DNA of 64,000 nucleotides. It comes from Gemmatimonadaceae bacterium (GTDB taxonomy: Bacteria > Gemmatimonadota > Gemmatimonadetes > Gemmatimonadales > Gemmatimonadaceae). Location: the NCBI GenBank assembly GCA_020846935.1, contig JADLCY010000015.1, positions 1-64,000 on the forward strand. Direction: 5' to 3'. The position numbers and the translations under genes were made by a program. The first letter of the stretch is position 1, and every line of letters starts with the position of its first letter. Positions 8,455 to 16,921 of the stretch are shown one piece after another. Under the pieces are notes generated by a model, which searched no databases, was not told the DNA's origin, and saw only the letters and a list, made by a program, of their open reading frames with translations.

Positions 8455-9015
8455 CTATCGCTTGGGAATGGAGGCGAGGAAGTCTTCGATCAGCTTCCGG
8501 TTGGATGCGTCGTCCAGGTTGCGCTCGATCACCTTGCCGGCGCCGGCCAGCGCGAGATCGATCGCCTCGCGTCGCAGCTCCGCGATGGCGCGGGTCTTCT
8601 CGTTCTCCAGCTCACGACGCGCGCGCTCGAGCATCGCCTGCTGCTGCGCCTTGGTCTCCTCGAGCATCGACGCCTTGAGCTTTTCGGCGGTTGCCCGACC
8701 GTCGGCAACAAAACGCTGTGCGTCCGCACGAGCTGCGTCGAGCAGCGCCTGTTGCTCGGCGAGGAGCTTCTGGGCCGACTCCCGGTCCGCCGTCGCCTTG
8801 CGAATGGCCTCATCGAGCGCCGCCTCCCGCGCCTCGACCGCCGCGAGCAGCGGTTTGAAGGCGAACTTCGAGAGGACGAACATGAGGACGAGGAAGATCG
8901 CCAGCGTCCAGAACATCAGCCCGCCGTTGGGCGACAGGAGGCTCGGCTTTCCACCCTCCTGCGCGGCGATCGCGAGGTTCGGGAGGAAGACAGTCAACGC
9001 AAGGGCGACGCGCAT
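8455..9015 (-). CDS. atpF: ATP synthase F0 subunit b
   Basis: 186 residues from the ATG at 9015. The start is chosen because the upstream extension is Arg/Ser-rich noise from a hairpin region. The first 24 residues (MRVALALTVFLPNLAIAAQ) look like a cleavable signal peptide, which is unusual for b. The real membrane helix follows (MFWTLAIFLVLMFVLSKFAF), then a long charged coiled coil rich in Ala, Glu, Arg and Gln that forms the peripheral stalk. It abuts atpH. Confidence 0.92.
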   Translation of the reverse strand: MRVALALTVFLPNLAIAAQEGGKPSLLSPNGGLMFWTLAIFLVLMFVLSKFAFKPLLAAVEAREAALDEAIRKATADRESAQKLLAEQQALLDAARADAQRFVADGRATAEKLKASMLEETKAQQQAMLERARRELENEKTRAIAELRREAIDLALAGAGKVIERNLDDASNRKLIEDFLASIPKR

Positions 9016-9089
9016 ATGAAGTCTGATGATCGAGGTGTCAGGTGGTGCTGGCTGCCTGCGGCGTGGCGCCCGCCATCGGCGCCCGGACG

Positions 9090-9124
9090 GACGGATGAAC
9101 GGACCGGTCGTCCGTCCATCCGTC
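9090..9124 (-). other. hairpin between atpE and atpF
   Basis: GACGGATGAACGGAC (9090-9104) pairs with GTCCGTCCATCCGTC (9110-9124) over 15 bp with one mismatch and a 5-base loop. On the minus-strand transcript it starts about 12 bases past the atpE stop. No T tract follows, so it is more likely an mRNA processing or stability element, or a partial terminator, than a full terminator. Confidence 0.55.
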
Positions 9125-9136
9125 CCGTGTTCCCGT

Positions 9137-9412
9137 TTAGAACTTGCCCTGAATCTGGAACGCGATGACGACGCCGAAGAGCGCCGCGCCTTCGATGAGC
9201 GCCGCAAGGATCAGCGCGGCCGTCTGGATGCGACCGGCAGCTTCCGGCTGGCGCGCCATGCCTTCGACCGCCTGGCCACCGATGCGGCCGATGCCCAGGC
9301 CGGCGCCGATGACGGAGAGACCTGCACCGAGGCTGGCGCCGATGAGCGCAAGACCGGTGTTGTTGTTGGCAGCCGTCTCGGCGGCAGCCTGCAGCGACGG
9401 GAAGAACGTCAT
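9137..9412 (-). CDS. atpE: ATP synthase F0 subunit c
   Basis: 91 residues, two transmembrane helices. Helix 1 is Gly/Ala-rich (GASLGAGLSVIGAGLGIG); the polar loop reads EGMARQPEAAGRIQ with the conserved Arg-Gln-Pro; helix 2 carries the ion-binding Glu in LAALIEGAALFG. The Gln of helix 1 and the Ser/Thr next to the Glu that mark sodium-specific rings are absent, so proton specificity is likely. It is separated from atpB by 193 bases and from atpF by 121 bases, both holding hairpins, whereas the other genes of the operon overlap or abut. Confidence 0.95.
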   Translation of the reverse strand: MTFFPSLQAAAETAANNNTGLALIGASLGAGLSVIGAGLGIGRIGGQAVEGMARQPEAAGRIQTAALILAALIEGAALFGVVIAFQIQGKF

Positions 9413-9507
9413 GTCTGCTTACTCCAGTTGGTATTGTCCCTGGAACCACCGCTCTGCGGCCAGGACACCGCGCGTCCGCTCCCGGGACTCACGCCCCAGC
9501 GAACTTC

Positions 9508-9525
9508 GCTGATCGCTCGATCAGC
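9508..9525 (-). other. hairpin between atpB and atpE
   Basis: GCTGATC-GCTC-GATCAGC is a perfect 7 bp stem with a four-base loop. It lies about 95 bases upstream of the atpE start in a 193-base gap between atpB and atpE that holds no gene. It may protect or separate the atpE part of the message. Confidence 0.4.
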
Positions 9526-9605
9526 TACGAACGGAAGCAGCGAGCCCTGCCCCCGAGGTCCATCCAGCTGCGTGCCACCCGAACGTCCACCCGCCACCCA
9601 TCCGT

Positions 9606-10577
9606 CTAGTGATGTGCCTCCCGGATCTGCCCGATGAACACCGCGCTCAGGAGGGTGAAGATGAACGCCTGCAGGAAGGCGACGAACAGTTCGAGCATCG
9701 AGATCGCCACAGCCATCAGGAAGGGCGCCCCCGAGACGATCGACTTGAACGTGAAGATCAGGCTGATGAACGCGAGGAGCACGATGTGGCCCGCGGTCAT
9801 GTTTGCGAAGAGACGGATGGCGAGTGCGAACGGCTTGGTGAACTTCCCGATCAGTTCCACCGGACTCATGATGATGAACATCAGCACGCGGATCGGCAGC
9901 GCGAGATCCTTGTTCCAGTAGAAGATCGTGCTGAGGTAGTGCGAACCCAGCGCGCGCATGCCGGCGATCTCCACGACCACGAAGGTCATGAGCGCGAGCG
10001 TGGCCGTGACGGAGATGTTGCCGGTGGCCGTGGACCCGTAAGGGATCAGGCCGAGCAGGTTCGCCGTAAGGATGAAGAAGAACGCGGTGAGGAGGAATGG
10101 CACGTATCCGTTGCCGTGGTGACCGACGTTCGGGATGATGACCTCATTCCTGATGTAGAGCACCATCGCCTCGATCCCGGCGGCGAATCCCTGCGGTCGC
10201 CCGATCACGTGGGTGTGTCGTGCGTGTGCGCGCGCCGTGAGGATCAGCGTGAGCGACACCAGCGTCGCCCCGAGCAGCAGGAAAACGACGTGTTTGGTCG
10301 GCGAGAAGTTGAGCGTGAGCGGTCCGACCCGGACGTCATCCCACAGCGGCGCGCACTCGTGTTCGCTGATGTGCCGGCCGATGCACGCCTCGATGGCGAA
10401 CGGCGGCTTCCAGTACGGAATCTCGAGGTGGTAGCCGTCGGTGATGTGCGGCGTGATGATGTCGACGTTCTCGCCGGCCGGGGCGTCGTGCTCGCCGGCG
10501 GGAGCCGCGTGTTCCTGGGCGTACGCCGGCGCGGCAGCGAGCAGCGCGGCAAGGGCAAACGAGCGGAGGGCGCTCAT
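9606..10577 (-). CDS. atpB: ATP synthase F0 subunit a
   Basis: About 323 residues from the ATG at 10577. A cleavable signal peptide (MSALRSFALAALLAAAPAYAQ) is followed by a His- and acid-rich periplasmic stretch of about 70 residues with two Cys (IEACIGRHISEHECAP), then five or six membrane helices. The essential Arg is in FALAIRLFANMTAGH. The long exported N-terminus resembles a subunits of Bacteroidota more than those of E. coli. Start overlaps the upstream gene by 4 bp. Confidence 0.93.
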   Translation of the reverse strand: MSALRSFALAALLAAAPAYAQEHAAPAGEHDAPAGENVDIITPHITDGYHLEIPYWKPPFAIEACIGRHISEHECAPLWDDVRVGPLTLNFSPTKHVVFLLLGATLVSLTLILTARAHARHTHVIGRPQGFAAGIEAMVLYIRNEVIIPNVGHHGNGYVPFLLTAFFFILTANLLGLIPYGSTATGNISVTATLALMTFVVVEIAGMRALGSHYLSTIFYWNKDLALPIRVLMFIIMSPVELIGKFTKPFALAIRLFANMTAGHIVLLAFISLIFTFKSIVSGAPFLMAVAISMLELFVAFLQAFIFTLLSAVFIGQIREAHH

Positions 10578-10921
10578 GACTTCAGGAAGAGTGGTTCGAC
10601 CAGCGTCGTGACGAACAGAAACAGCGCCAAACTGATTGTTGCGGGCGCCGAGGGCAACGAGAACCGCTGGACGATCACCAGCGCGAACACCACCAGCACC
10701 GCGAACCGGAGCAGCGCTCCGACCCCCCACCCGGCGATCACGTTCCGACGGCCCATCCCCCGCACCACCGCGTAGGCCGCACCCTGCACCAGCAGCGCGA
10801 GGACCGCCGCCACCAGAACCCCGCGCCGCGCCTCGGGCCCGCCATACAGCAGCAGCATCACCGACGCCGCGAGTCCGATCAGCACTACGCTCACGAGCGC
10901 AAACGTCAGGGCCTGCTTCAT
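10574..10921 (-). CDS. ATP synthase-associated membrane protein (AtpI/subunit I-like)
   Basis: 115 residues from the ATG at 10921 with four hydrophobic helices (about 8-27, 36-55, 64-83, 92-110) and few charged residues. It overlaps the genes on either side by 4 bp (ATGA), directly before atpB. The position and topology fit the accessory protein I/AtpR-like group thought to help assemble the c ring. Sequence identity in this group is low, so the assignment rests mainly on context. Confidence 0.7.
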   Translation of the reverse strand: MKQALTFALVSVVLIGLAASVMLLLYGGPEARRGVLVAAVLALLVQGAAYAVVRGMGRRNVIAGWGVGALLRFAVLVVFALVIVQRFSLPSAPATISLALFLFVTTLVEPLFLKS

Positions 10922-11196
10922 CGTCGCTTCGCGGCTTCGTCCCGCTCCAGGTCGGCCATCAGCCGGCGATACATGCTGTAGAATGCCGCCCCGGCCCCCG
11001 TGAACACCCCCACGATCAACCCCCAGGGCTCCGTTCCCAATCGACCGTCCACCCACTGGCCGATGTACAGGAACACCAGAATCGAAACCGCAAACTGGAG
11101 CCCCACACCGGCATACCGCCCGAGCTTTCTGGCCTCGCGCCGGTCCTCGGACTCCGATCCGGAACCCGGAAAATGAGGTCCTCGATCCCCGGTCAT
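10918..11196 (-). CDS. AtpZ/AtpI-family protein, first gene of the F0 operon
   Basis: 92 residues. After a charged head (DRREARKLGRYAGVGLQF) come two helices with VFLYIGQWVDGRLGTEPWGL between them, the hallmark of the AtpZ/AtpI family (gated magnesium/calcium channel or assembly factor linked to F0). It ends in a basic, acidic tail. It heads the operon; the promoter lies only about 10 bases upstream of the ATG. Confidence 0.85.
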   Translation of the reverse strand: MTGDRGPHFPGSGSESEDRREARKLGRYAGVGLQFAVSILVFLYIGQWVDGRLGTEPWGLIVGVFTGAGAAFYSMYRRLMADLERDEAAKRR

Positions 11197-11205
11197 CCGC
11201 GCGGG

Positions 11206-11234
11206 AATCTAGGACTTTGTGAAATTTTTCGCAA
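11206..11234 (-). promoter_or_regulatory. sigma-70-type promoter of the F0 operon, nearly leaderless
   Basis: On the minus strand TTGCGA (11234-11229) and TAGATT (11211-11206) are separated by exactly 17 bases rich in A and T, in a region otherwise GC-rich. Each box matches 4 of 6 consensus bases. Transcription would start near 11199, only 2-4 bases before the ATG of the first gene, and no Shine-Dalgarno is visible there, so the message would be leaderless or nearly so. Confidence 0.55.
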
Positions 11235-11372
11235 GCAAAGCACCGAGCCCTGGAACGCTCCAGAGTCCACATGAGATCGCGCGGTGAAACCCACCGATTT
11301 GCCTGCATTTACGTGTGAATTGGTTATTGACGAAGCGTTAGGTTGTTGATAAGTTGGCGCCGCATCGAGTCC

Positions 11373-11855
11373 GTGACCTTCTCTCCACGTCGTCGTCTGC
11401 GGCACGTGACCCCACGACTGGCCCTCCTCGCGTCAATAGTTGTCACCACCGCCTGCGGCCCCAGACCGCCGGCCCAGGAGGCGCACACCCGAAAGCCCGG
11501 CAATACCGCCCGGTCGACGACGGTCGAAGGCCAACTCCGCGTTGCCGTAGGCCAGCAAGTGCACCTGGCTCTCCAGGTTGCCAACGGAACGGCCAAGGCC
11601 GTCGAGCTGAGCTTCCCGAGCGGCCACACGCATGACTTCGTGGTTACCGATACGACCGGACGCGAGGTCTGGTCCTGGGCCGAGGGCCGCCTCTTCACCC
11701 AGGCCATGCAGAACCGGGTGCTCGGACGCGACGAGTCAGCCACCTGGCAGGCCGACTGGGACCCCGGTCAGCACCGCGGCGCCTTCATCGCCGTCGTATC
11801 GCTGCGCAGTGACAGCCACCCCATCGAGCAGCGCGTTCGCTTCGACATCCCCTGA
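11373..11855 (+). CDS. BsuPI-domain lipoprotein
   Basis: About 160 residues from a GTG at 11373; another GTG at 11406 would also work, but the upstream one gives an Arg-rich n-region (PRRRLRH) for the signal peptide. Lipobox is VVTTAC. The mature part matches the BsuPI intracellular-proteinase-inhibitor fold: LALQVANGTAKAVELSFPSG, a DF pair, then GREVWSWAEGRLFTQA, a strongly conserved block in that family. In this setting it is an exported, lipid-anchored beta-sandwich of unknown role. It is a single-gene unit followed by a terminator. Confidence 0.8.
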   Translation: MTFSPRRRLRHVTPRLALLASIVVTTACGPRPPAQEAHTRKPGNTARSTTVEGQLRVAVGQQVHLALQVANGTAKAVELSFPSGHTHDFVVTDTTGREVWSWAEGRLFTQAMQNRVLGRDESATWQADWDPGQHRGAFIAVVSLRSDSHPIEQRVRFDIP

Positions 11856-11887
11856 TCGCGCTTCACGCGGCGTCATCACGTCCCGAA

Positions 11888-11916
11888 GGGGCGGGCCAAC
11901 GACAAGCCCGCCCTTT
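11888..11916 (+). terminator. rho-independent terminator
   Basis: GGGCGGGC (11889-11896) pairs with GCCCGCCC (11906-11913) around a 9-base loop, followed by TTTGCGTTTC. It lies about 35 bases after the lipoprotein stop. Confidence 0.65.
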
Positions 11917-12031
11917 GCGTTTCGTTCAGCCACGTCACACCAGCGGAACTCGCGCGACGAGTGGCCGTCAGGCCTGACCCTGTTCCTGCACGTCCGTTAC
12001 CTTCCGCCGACCTCCAACCCAGCACTGTCTC

Positions 12032-13048
12032 GTGGGGACTCCCGCCGAACGCCTGACTGATGCACGCGACCTCGAGCTGCTCCAGAAGCTCCAGGTCGGT
12101 CGAAAGCGTATGCTCGACCAGATCGGTCGACGCATCATTGGCCAGGTCGACGTCGTCGAGAACCTGGTCTGCGCCATTCTCGCCGGGGGCCACGTCATCA
12201 TCGTCGGCGTCCCGGGGCTCGCCAAGACGCTCCTGATCCAGACCGTCTCGGAAGCGATGGACCTCGCGTTTTCGCGCGTGCAGTTCACGCCTGACCTCAT
12301 GCCCGGCGACATCACGGGCACCGAACTGCTCGAAGAAGACCACGCCACCGGGCGCCGCGTCTTCAAGTTCGTGAAGGGGCCCGTGTTCGCGAACGTCGTT
12401 CTCGCGGACGAAATCAACCGCGCCCCGCCAAAGACGCAGTCGGCCCTGCTCCAGGCCATGCAGGAGCGGACCGTCACCGTCGCCGGCCAGACGCATCGCC
12501 TCCCGCAGCCCTTCTTCGTGCTCGCCACCCAGAACCCGATCGAGCAGGAAGCGACGTACCCGCTTCCAGAGGCGCAGCTCGACCGCTTCATGTTCGAACT
12601 CCGGGTGGGCTATCCGTCGTTCGAGGAGGAGGAGCGCATCGTCACGTCGACGACCAGCTCCTACGAAGCGCGTATCGAACCGGTCCTCACGGGGGCCGAG
12701 GTGCTCGAACTCCAGCAGCTCGTCCGCCGAATGCCCGCCCCGCCAACCATCGTGAACTACTGCGTGCGGCTCGCCCGGTCCACGCGGCCCACCGAGCCCG
12801 ACGCGCTGCCCGACGTCCGCAAGTACATCAACTACGGCACCGGGCCTCGTGCCTCGCAGTACCTCGTACTCGGCGCCAAGGCCCGTGCCGCGATGGACGG
12901 CCGCGCAGTGCCCGATATCGACGACGTCCGCTCCATCGCGATGTCGGTGCTCCGGCACCGGATGGTGATGAACTTCCAGGCCGAAGCCGAAGGGTTCGCG
13001 GCCGACAAGGTCGTACTGGAAGTGCTGGACAAGCACAAGTCGGCCTAG
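12032..13048 (+). CDS. MoxR-family AAA+ ATPase
   Basis: 338 residues with a GTG start. Walker A is GVPGLAKTLL near residue 66; Walker B VVLADEINRAPPKTQSALLQAMQE and sensor 1 ATQNPIEQEATYPLPEAQLDRF are diagnostic of MoxR. The C-terminal lid domain carries RASQYLVLGAKARA. MoxR ATPases act as chaperones for metal-cofactor insertion or stress responses and are normally followed by DUF58 and VWA genes. None is present: a terminator and an unrelated VPS10 gene follow. So its partner must be encoded elsewhere. Confidence 0.92.
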   Translation: MGTPAERLTDARDLELLQKLQVGRKRMLDQIGRRIIGQVDVVENLVCAILAGGHVIIVGVPGLAKTLLIQTVSEAMDLAFSRVQFTPDLMPGDITGTELLEEDHATGRRVFKFVKGPVFANVVLADEINRAPPKTQSALLQAMQERTVTVAGQTHRLPQPFFVLATQNPIEQEATYPLPEAQLDRFMFELRVGYPSFEEEERIVTSTTSSYEARIEPVLTGAEVLELQQLVRRMPAPPTIVNYCVRLARSTRPTEPDALPDVRKYINYGTGPRASQYLVLGAKARAAMDGRAVPDIDDVRSIAMSVLRHRMVMNFQAEAEGFAADKVVLEVLDKHKSA

Positions 13049-13105
13049 CAGCCCGCGGCGGACGCCAGCGGCAGAAGGCGCGCGGGAGGAGCAGCAGAAC
13101 GGACG

Positions 13106-13131
13106 AGCGGTGCCATGCGAATGGCACCGCT
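13106..13131 (+). terminator. strong terminator after moxR
   Basis: AGCGGTGCCAT (13106-13116), loop GCGA, ATGGCACCGCT (13121-13131): a perfect 11 bp stem with a GNRA-type loop, followed by TTGTCGTTG. It lies 57 bases after the moxR stop and cuts moxR off from the VPS10 gene. Confidence 0.75.
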
Positions 13132-13242
13132 TTGTCGTTGTGGCGGGTCGACGTTCAGGATCCGGTCACCATTGCGAGGCGTGGGGACAGCGTTATCGTC
13201 TCCGCCGCCGTAGTCGAGCCAACTCGATTCCCCACCCGTCCG

Positions 13243-16200
13243 ATGACGAGACCCGTTCTCCTCCCAGTCACCCGTGCGCTCCTGCTGACCGCGGCCTTCT
13301 CTGCGAGAGGCGCAGCCCAGACGCCGGCCACGCCGGGGGCCACGGAGTTCGACAAGCTGCACTTCCGATCGATCGGTCCGGCGACGATGTCGGGTCGCGT
13401 CGCCGACGTCGCGGTGTACGAGCAGAATCCCGCGATCTACTACGTGGGGACCGCCCATGGTGGCGTGTGGAAGACGACGAGCAATGGCGCGACGTTCACG
13501 GCGCTCTTTCAGGATCAGGGGCTGATCGCGATCGGCGATGTGGCGATCTCGCAGGCGAATCCCGATCTGCTGTGGGTCGGCACCGGCGAGTCCAACAACC
13601 GGCAGAGCACCTCATGGGGGAGTGGACTCTACAAGTCCACAGATGGAGGAAAGACCTTCTCGTTCGTGGGGCTCCCGAACTCGAAGCACATCAACCGTAT
13701 CGCCATCCACCCGGCAAACAACGACGTCGTGCTGGTGGCAGCGACCGGACCGCTCTACGGCCCAGGTGGCGATCGCGGCCTGTACAAGACCACCGATGGT
13801 GGCCGCACGTGGAAGGTGGTCCTCGCCGTCGACGCCGAGACCGGAGCGAATGACGTCGTGATCTCGGCGAGCGATCCGAACGTGATGTTCGCCTCCACGT
13901 ATCAGCGGCGTCGGACGACGTGCTGCTTCAACGGTGGCGGCGCGGGCAGCGGCCTCTGGAAGTCGACCAACGGCGGTGACACCTGGACCAGGTTGGCAGG
14001 AAACGGCTTTCCTGCCGGTGACCTCGGTCGCATCGCCGTGGATGTGTTCCGTCAGAACGGCCAGGTGGTGTACGCGTCCATCGAGGGCCCCGGTGGATTC
14101 GGCGGTGGTCCGGGTGGCGGCGGCGCGCCGCCGGCCGCCGCAGGCGCGGCGGGAGCGGCAGGCGCCGCCCAGGGTCAGGCGGCCACGATCACCGGGCTCT
14201 ACCGATCCGATGACGGTGGAGGTTCCTGGCGCAAGGTGAGCTCGGTGAATCCACGTCCCATGTACTTCAGCCAGGTGGTGATCGACCCGACCAACCCGGA
14301 GCGCGTGTACATGGGCGGCGTGGGCATGCAGATGACGGAGACTGGCGGTCGGACCTTCGAGACCGACGCCGCGCTGGTGACGCACGACGACGTGCATGCC
14401 ATCTGGGTGAACCCCCGCAACACCGACCACGTGCTCATCGGCAACGATGGTGGGCTGGCCGTGTCGTACGACCGCAGTCGCACGTGGACCTTCATTCCCA
14501 ATCTGCCCGTCGGGCTGTTCTACCACGTCAGTTATGACATGGAGCAGCCGTACAACGTCTGCGGCGGCATGCAGGACAACTACAACTGGTGCGGGCCGAG
14601 CACGTCGCGGTTCAATCGCGGGATTCTGAACCACGACTGGTTCCAGATCCTGGGTGGCGACGGCTTTGTTGCCATCCCCGATCCCAGGGACTCCCGCATC
14701 GTGTACACCGAGTCGCAGGATGGGAACATCATTCGGCGCAACACGGTCACGGGTGAGTCGCGTACGATTCGGCCGACGGCACAGAACGTGGTGAACGCCA
14801 CGCGCGGTGAAGCGTATCGGTTTCACTGGGACACGCCGCTCTTCGTATCGCCTAACGATCCTGGCGTCCTGCTGGCGGCGGCCAATCGCGTATTCCGCTC
14901 GACGGACAAGGGTGATTCCTGGGAGGCGATCTCCCCTGACCTGACGAAGGGCGCAAACCGGGACACCATCACGACGATGGGCGTCATCGGTCGCGATATC
15001 CGCATGTCGCGGAACGACGGCATCTCGCAATGGCCCGCCATCGTCGCCTTTGCCGAATCACCGCGTCAGGCCGGCGTGTACTACACGGGAACGGATGACG
15101 GCACGGTGAGTGTTTCGCGCGACGGTGGGAAGTCGTGGCAGAACGTGACGAAGAACATCCCCGGTTTCCCGGCCGGCTATGTGTTCGTGAGCGAAGTGGT
15201 GCCTTCGCGATTCGACGGCGGCACGGTGTATGTGACCGTCGAGAACCATCGGGAGAATGACTATGCCCCGTACATCTGGGTGAGTCGCGACTATGGGGCC
15301 ACGTTCACGTCGCTCGTCGGCAACCTCAAGGGCGAGGTGGTGCGTACGCTTACCGAGGACACCAGGAACGCGAACGTGCTCTACATCGGCACGGAGACCG
15401 GGATCTTTGTGTCGCTCGATCGTGGCGAGTCGTGGCGCCGGCTTCAGGGGAACAACTTCCCGACCGTGCGCGTCGACGAGCTGACGATCCACCCCCGTGA
15501 CAACGCGCTGCTCGTCGCCACGCACGGTCGCGCGCTCTGGATCCTCGACAATCTTGCGCCCATCCAGGAATACTCGGCGGCTCGAGACGTGGCCGCGAGG
15601 CTCTTTACCCCCGCGCCGACGCTGCAGTGGAAGTCCAAGGACGACCGCAACGACGAGTTCTGGGGGCATCAGTTCTTCACCGGGGAGAACGCGCCCACCG
15701 AGGCGGTGATCCACGTGGGCCTGACGAAGCCTGCGACTAACCCGCGACTGCGCATCAGTGACGATCGCGGAGCGGTGGTGCGCGAGATCCCCTTCCCTGC
15801 CAACCGCAACCAGGCCGGTATTCAGGCGATTTGCTGGGACCAGCGCGTTGAGCCGATCCGCGCACTGCAGGCTGGCGGTGGCGCTGGTGGACCTGGAGGT
15901 GGCGGTGGTGGCGCCGGCGCGCCAGGTGGCGGTGGCGGCCAGGCCGTGGGAGCCGCGCGACCGATTCCCGGCGTTCCAATGCCGCTGCCCCCGGTTGGTC
16001 ACGAGGCAGAGAACCCCTGTGCGCCGCCTGCGGGCGCCGGCGGTCCCGGTGGCGGTGGAGGCGGCGGCTTTGGCGGGTTTGGTGGTGGTGGCAATCAGGG
16101 GCCCATGGTGGCTCCGGGGCGCTACACCGTCGCGCTGGTGGTTGAGGACAAGGTCGTGGACACCAAGCCGTTGACTCTGGTGATGGATCCTGCCGTGCGC

Positions 16201-16701
16201 ATGGACGTGGCGGCGCGGTCGCGGTACAACGCCGTCCTGGTGGATCTCCACGAGGCCCAGAAGCGCGGCACCGATGCCGCGCGGCCGTTGCAGGCGCTGT
16301 TCGCGGAGGTTCAGCGAGCCGCGGCCAAGGTCGATTCGAGCGCTGCGCCTGCCGACGTGAAGGCGGCGTGGTCGGATTTCCGAAAGCAGTTCGATTCCGT
16401 GCGGGTGAAGTTTGGTGTTGGGGCGCCCCAGGCGGGTGGGTTTGGGGGAGGCGGTGGCGGTGGCGGCGCGGCCGCACAGGCAGCGGCAGCAGCGAATGCC
16501 CTTGGTCGCGTGTCGGCCGTGAAGGGGGCGATCATGGGGATCTGGGAGACACCGAGTGCCGCGAGCCTTCGACAGGCGAACGAGGCTAAGGCGGCGCTGA
16601 CTGCCGCGATCGGGGAGGCCAACGCGTTCATGCCCAAGGCGCGCGCGATGAGCCAGAGGCTGGCCCAGTTCAACGTCGCCTTTCCGGTTGGCGGCAGCTG
16701 A
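13243..16701 (+). CDS. VPS10/sortilin-type beta-propeller exported protein (paralog 1)
   Basis: 1152 residues from the ATG at 13243, where a signal peptide begins (ending ARGAAQ). Repeated BNR/Asp-box motifs (for example STDGGKTFSF, TTDGGRTWKV, STDKGDSWEA, SRDGGKSWQN) build two seven- to ten-bladed propellers of the VPS10/sortilin class. After about residue 760 come beta-rich domains separated by very Gly-rich linkers, e.g. around residues 285-305, 870-960 and 1065-1085. These are often annotated as glycosyl hydrolases, but no catalytic residues are evident. It is probably periplasmic or on the surface. Function unknown; a paralog lies at 60793-63828. Confidence 0.9.
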   Translation: MTRPVLLPVTRALLLTAAFSARGAAQTPATPGATEFDKLHFRSIGPATMSGRVADVAVYEQNPAIYYVGTAHGGVWKTTSNGATFTALFQDQGLIAIGDVAISQANPDLLWVGTGESNNRQSTSWGSGLYKSTDGGKTFSFVGLPNSKHINRIAIHPANNDVVLVAATGPLYGPGGDRGLYKTTDGGRTWKVVLAVDAETGANDVVISASDPNVMFASTYQRRRTTCCFNGGGAGSGLWKSTNGGDTWTRLAGNGFPAGDLGRIAVDVFRQNGQVVYASIEGPGGFGGGPGGGGAPPAAAGAAGAAGAAQGQAATITGLYRSDDGGGSWRKVSSVNPRPMYFSQVVIDPTNPERVYMGGVGMQMTETGGRTFETDAALVTHDDVHAIWVNPRNTDHVLIGNDGGLAVSYDRSRTWTFIPNLPVGLFYHVSYDMEQPYNVCGGMQDNYNWCGPSTSRFNRGILNHDWFQILGGDGFVAIPDPRDSRIVYTESQDGNIIRRNTVTGESRTIRPTAQNVVNATRGEAYRFHWDTPLFVSPNDPGVLLAAANRVFRSTDKGDSWEAISPDLTKGANRDTITTMGVIGRDIRMSRNDGISQWPAIVAFAESPRQAGVYYTGTDDGTVSVSRDGGKSWQNVTKNIPGFPAGYVFVSEVVPSRFDGGTVYVTVENHRENDYAPYIWVSRDYGATFTSLVGNLKGEVVRTLTEDTRNANVLYIGTETGIFVSLDRGESWRRLQGNNFPTVRVDELTIHPRDNALLVATHGRALWILDNLAPIQEYSAARDVAARLFTPAPTLQWKSKDDRNDEFWGHQFFTGENAPTEAVIHVGLTKPATNPRLRISDDRGAVVREIPFPANRNQAGIQAICWDQRVEPIRALQAGGGAGGPGGGGGGAGAPGGGGGQAVGAARPIPGVPMPLPPVGHEAENPCAPPAGAGGPGGGGGGGFGGFGGGGNQGPMVAPGRYTVALVVEDKVVDTKPLTLVMDPAVRMDVAARSRYNAVLVDLHEAQKRGTDAARPLQALFAEVQRAAAKVDSSAAPADVKAAWSDFRKQFDSVRVKFGVGAPQAGGFGGGGGGGGAAAQAAAAANALGRVSAVKGAIMGIWETPSAASLRQANEAKAALTAAIGEANAFMPKARAMSQRLAQFNVAFPVGGS

Positions 16702-16723
16702 GCCGGTGGGGTGGTGATGAGTC

Positions 16724-16749
16724 CGAGGGGCGGCGCAAGCCGCCCCTCG
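16724..16749 (+). terminator. strong terminator after the VPS10 gene
   Basis: CGAGGGGCGGC (16724-16734), loop GCAA, GCCGCCCCTCG (16739-16749): perfect 11 bp stem with a GNRA loop, followed by TTGCGTTTT. It lies 22 bases after the stop. Confidence 0.8.
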
Positions 16750-16921
16750 TTGCGTTTTCGGCCGCTGTTCGAGGTCGCGGAGGCGCTGGAATTGCGTTTC
16801 TGGGTGACGGGGGGCGGACTTTTTGACGCGAATCGAGGGACGTGACGGTGACGTGATGCGGTGGTGGAGTTTGGCGGGAACCAGCAACGGGAGCCTCGGC
16901 GGGCCGGGCTCCGGGGGCGCC

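Noticed and set aside
11327-11353. TTGACG ... GATAAG as a promoter for the BsuPI lipoprotein
   Set aside because: The spacing is only 15 bases and the -10 box is weak. It may still be the promoter, but I do not list it.
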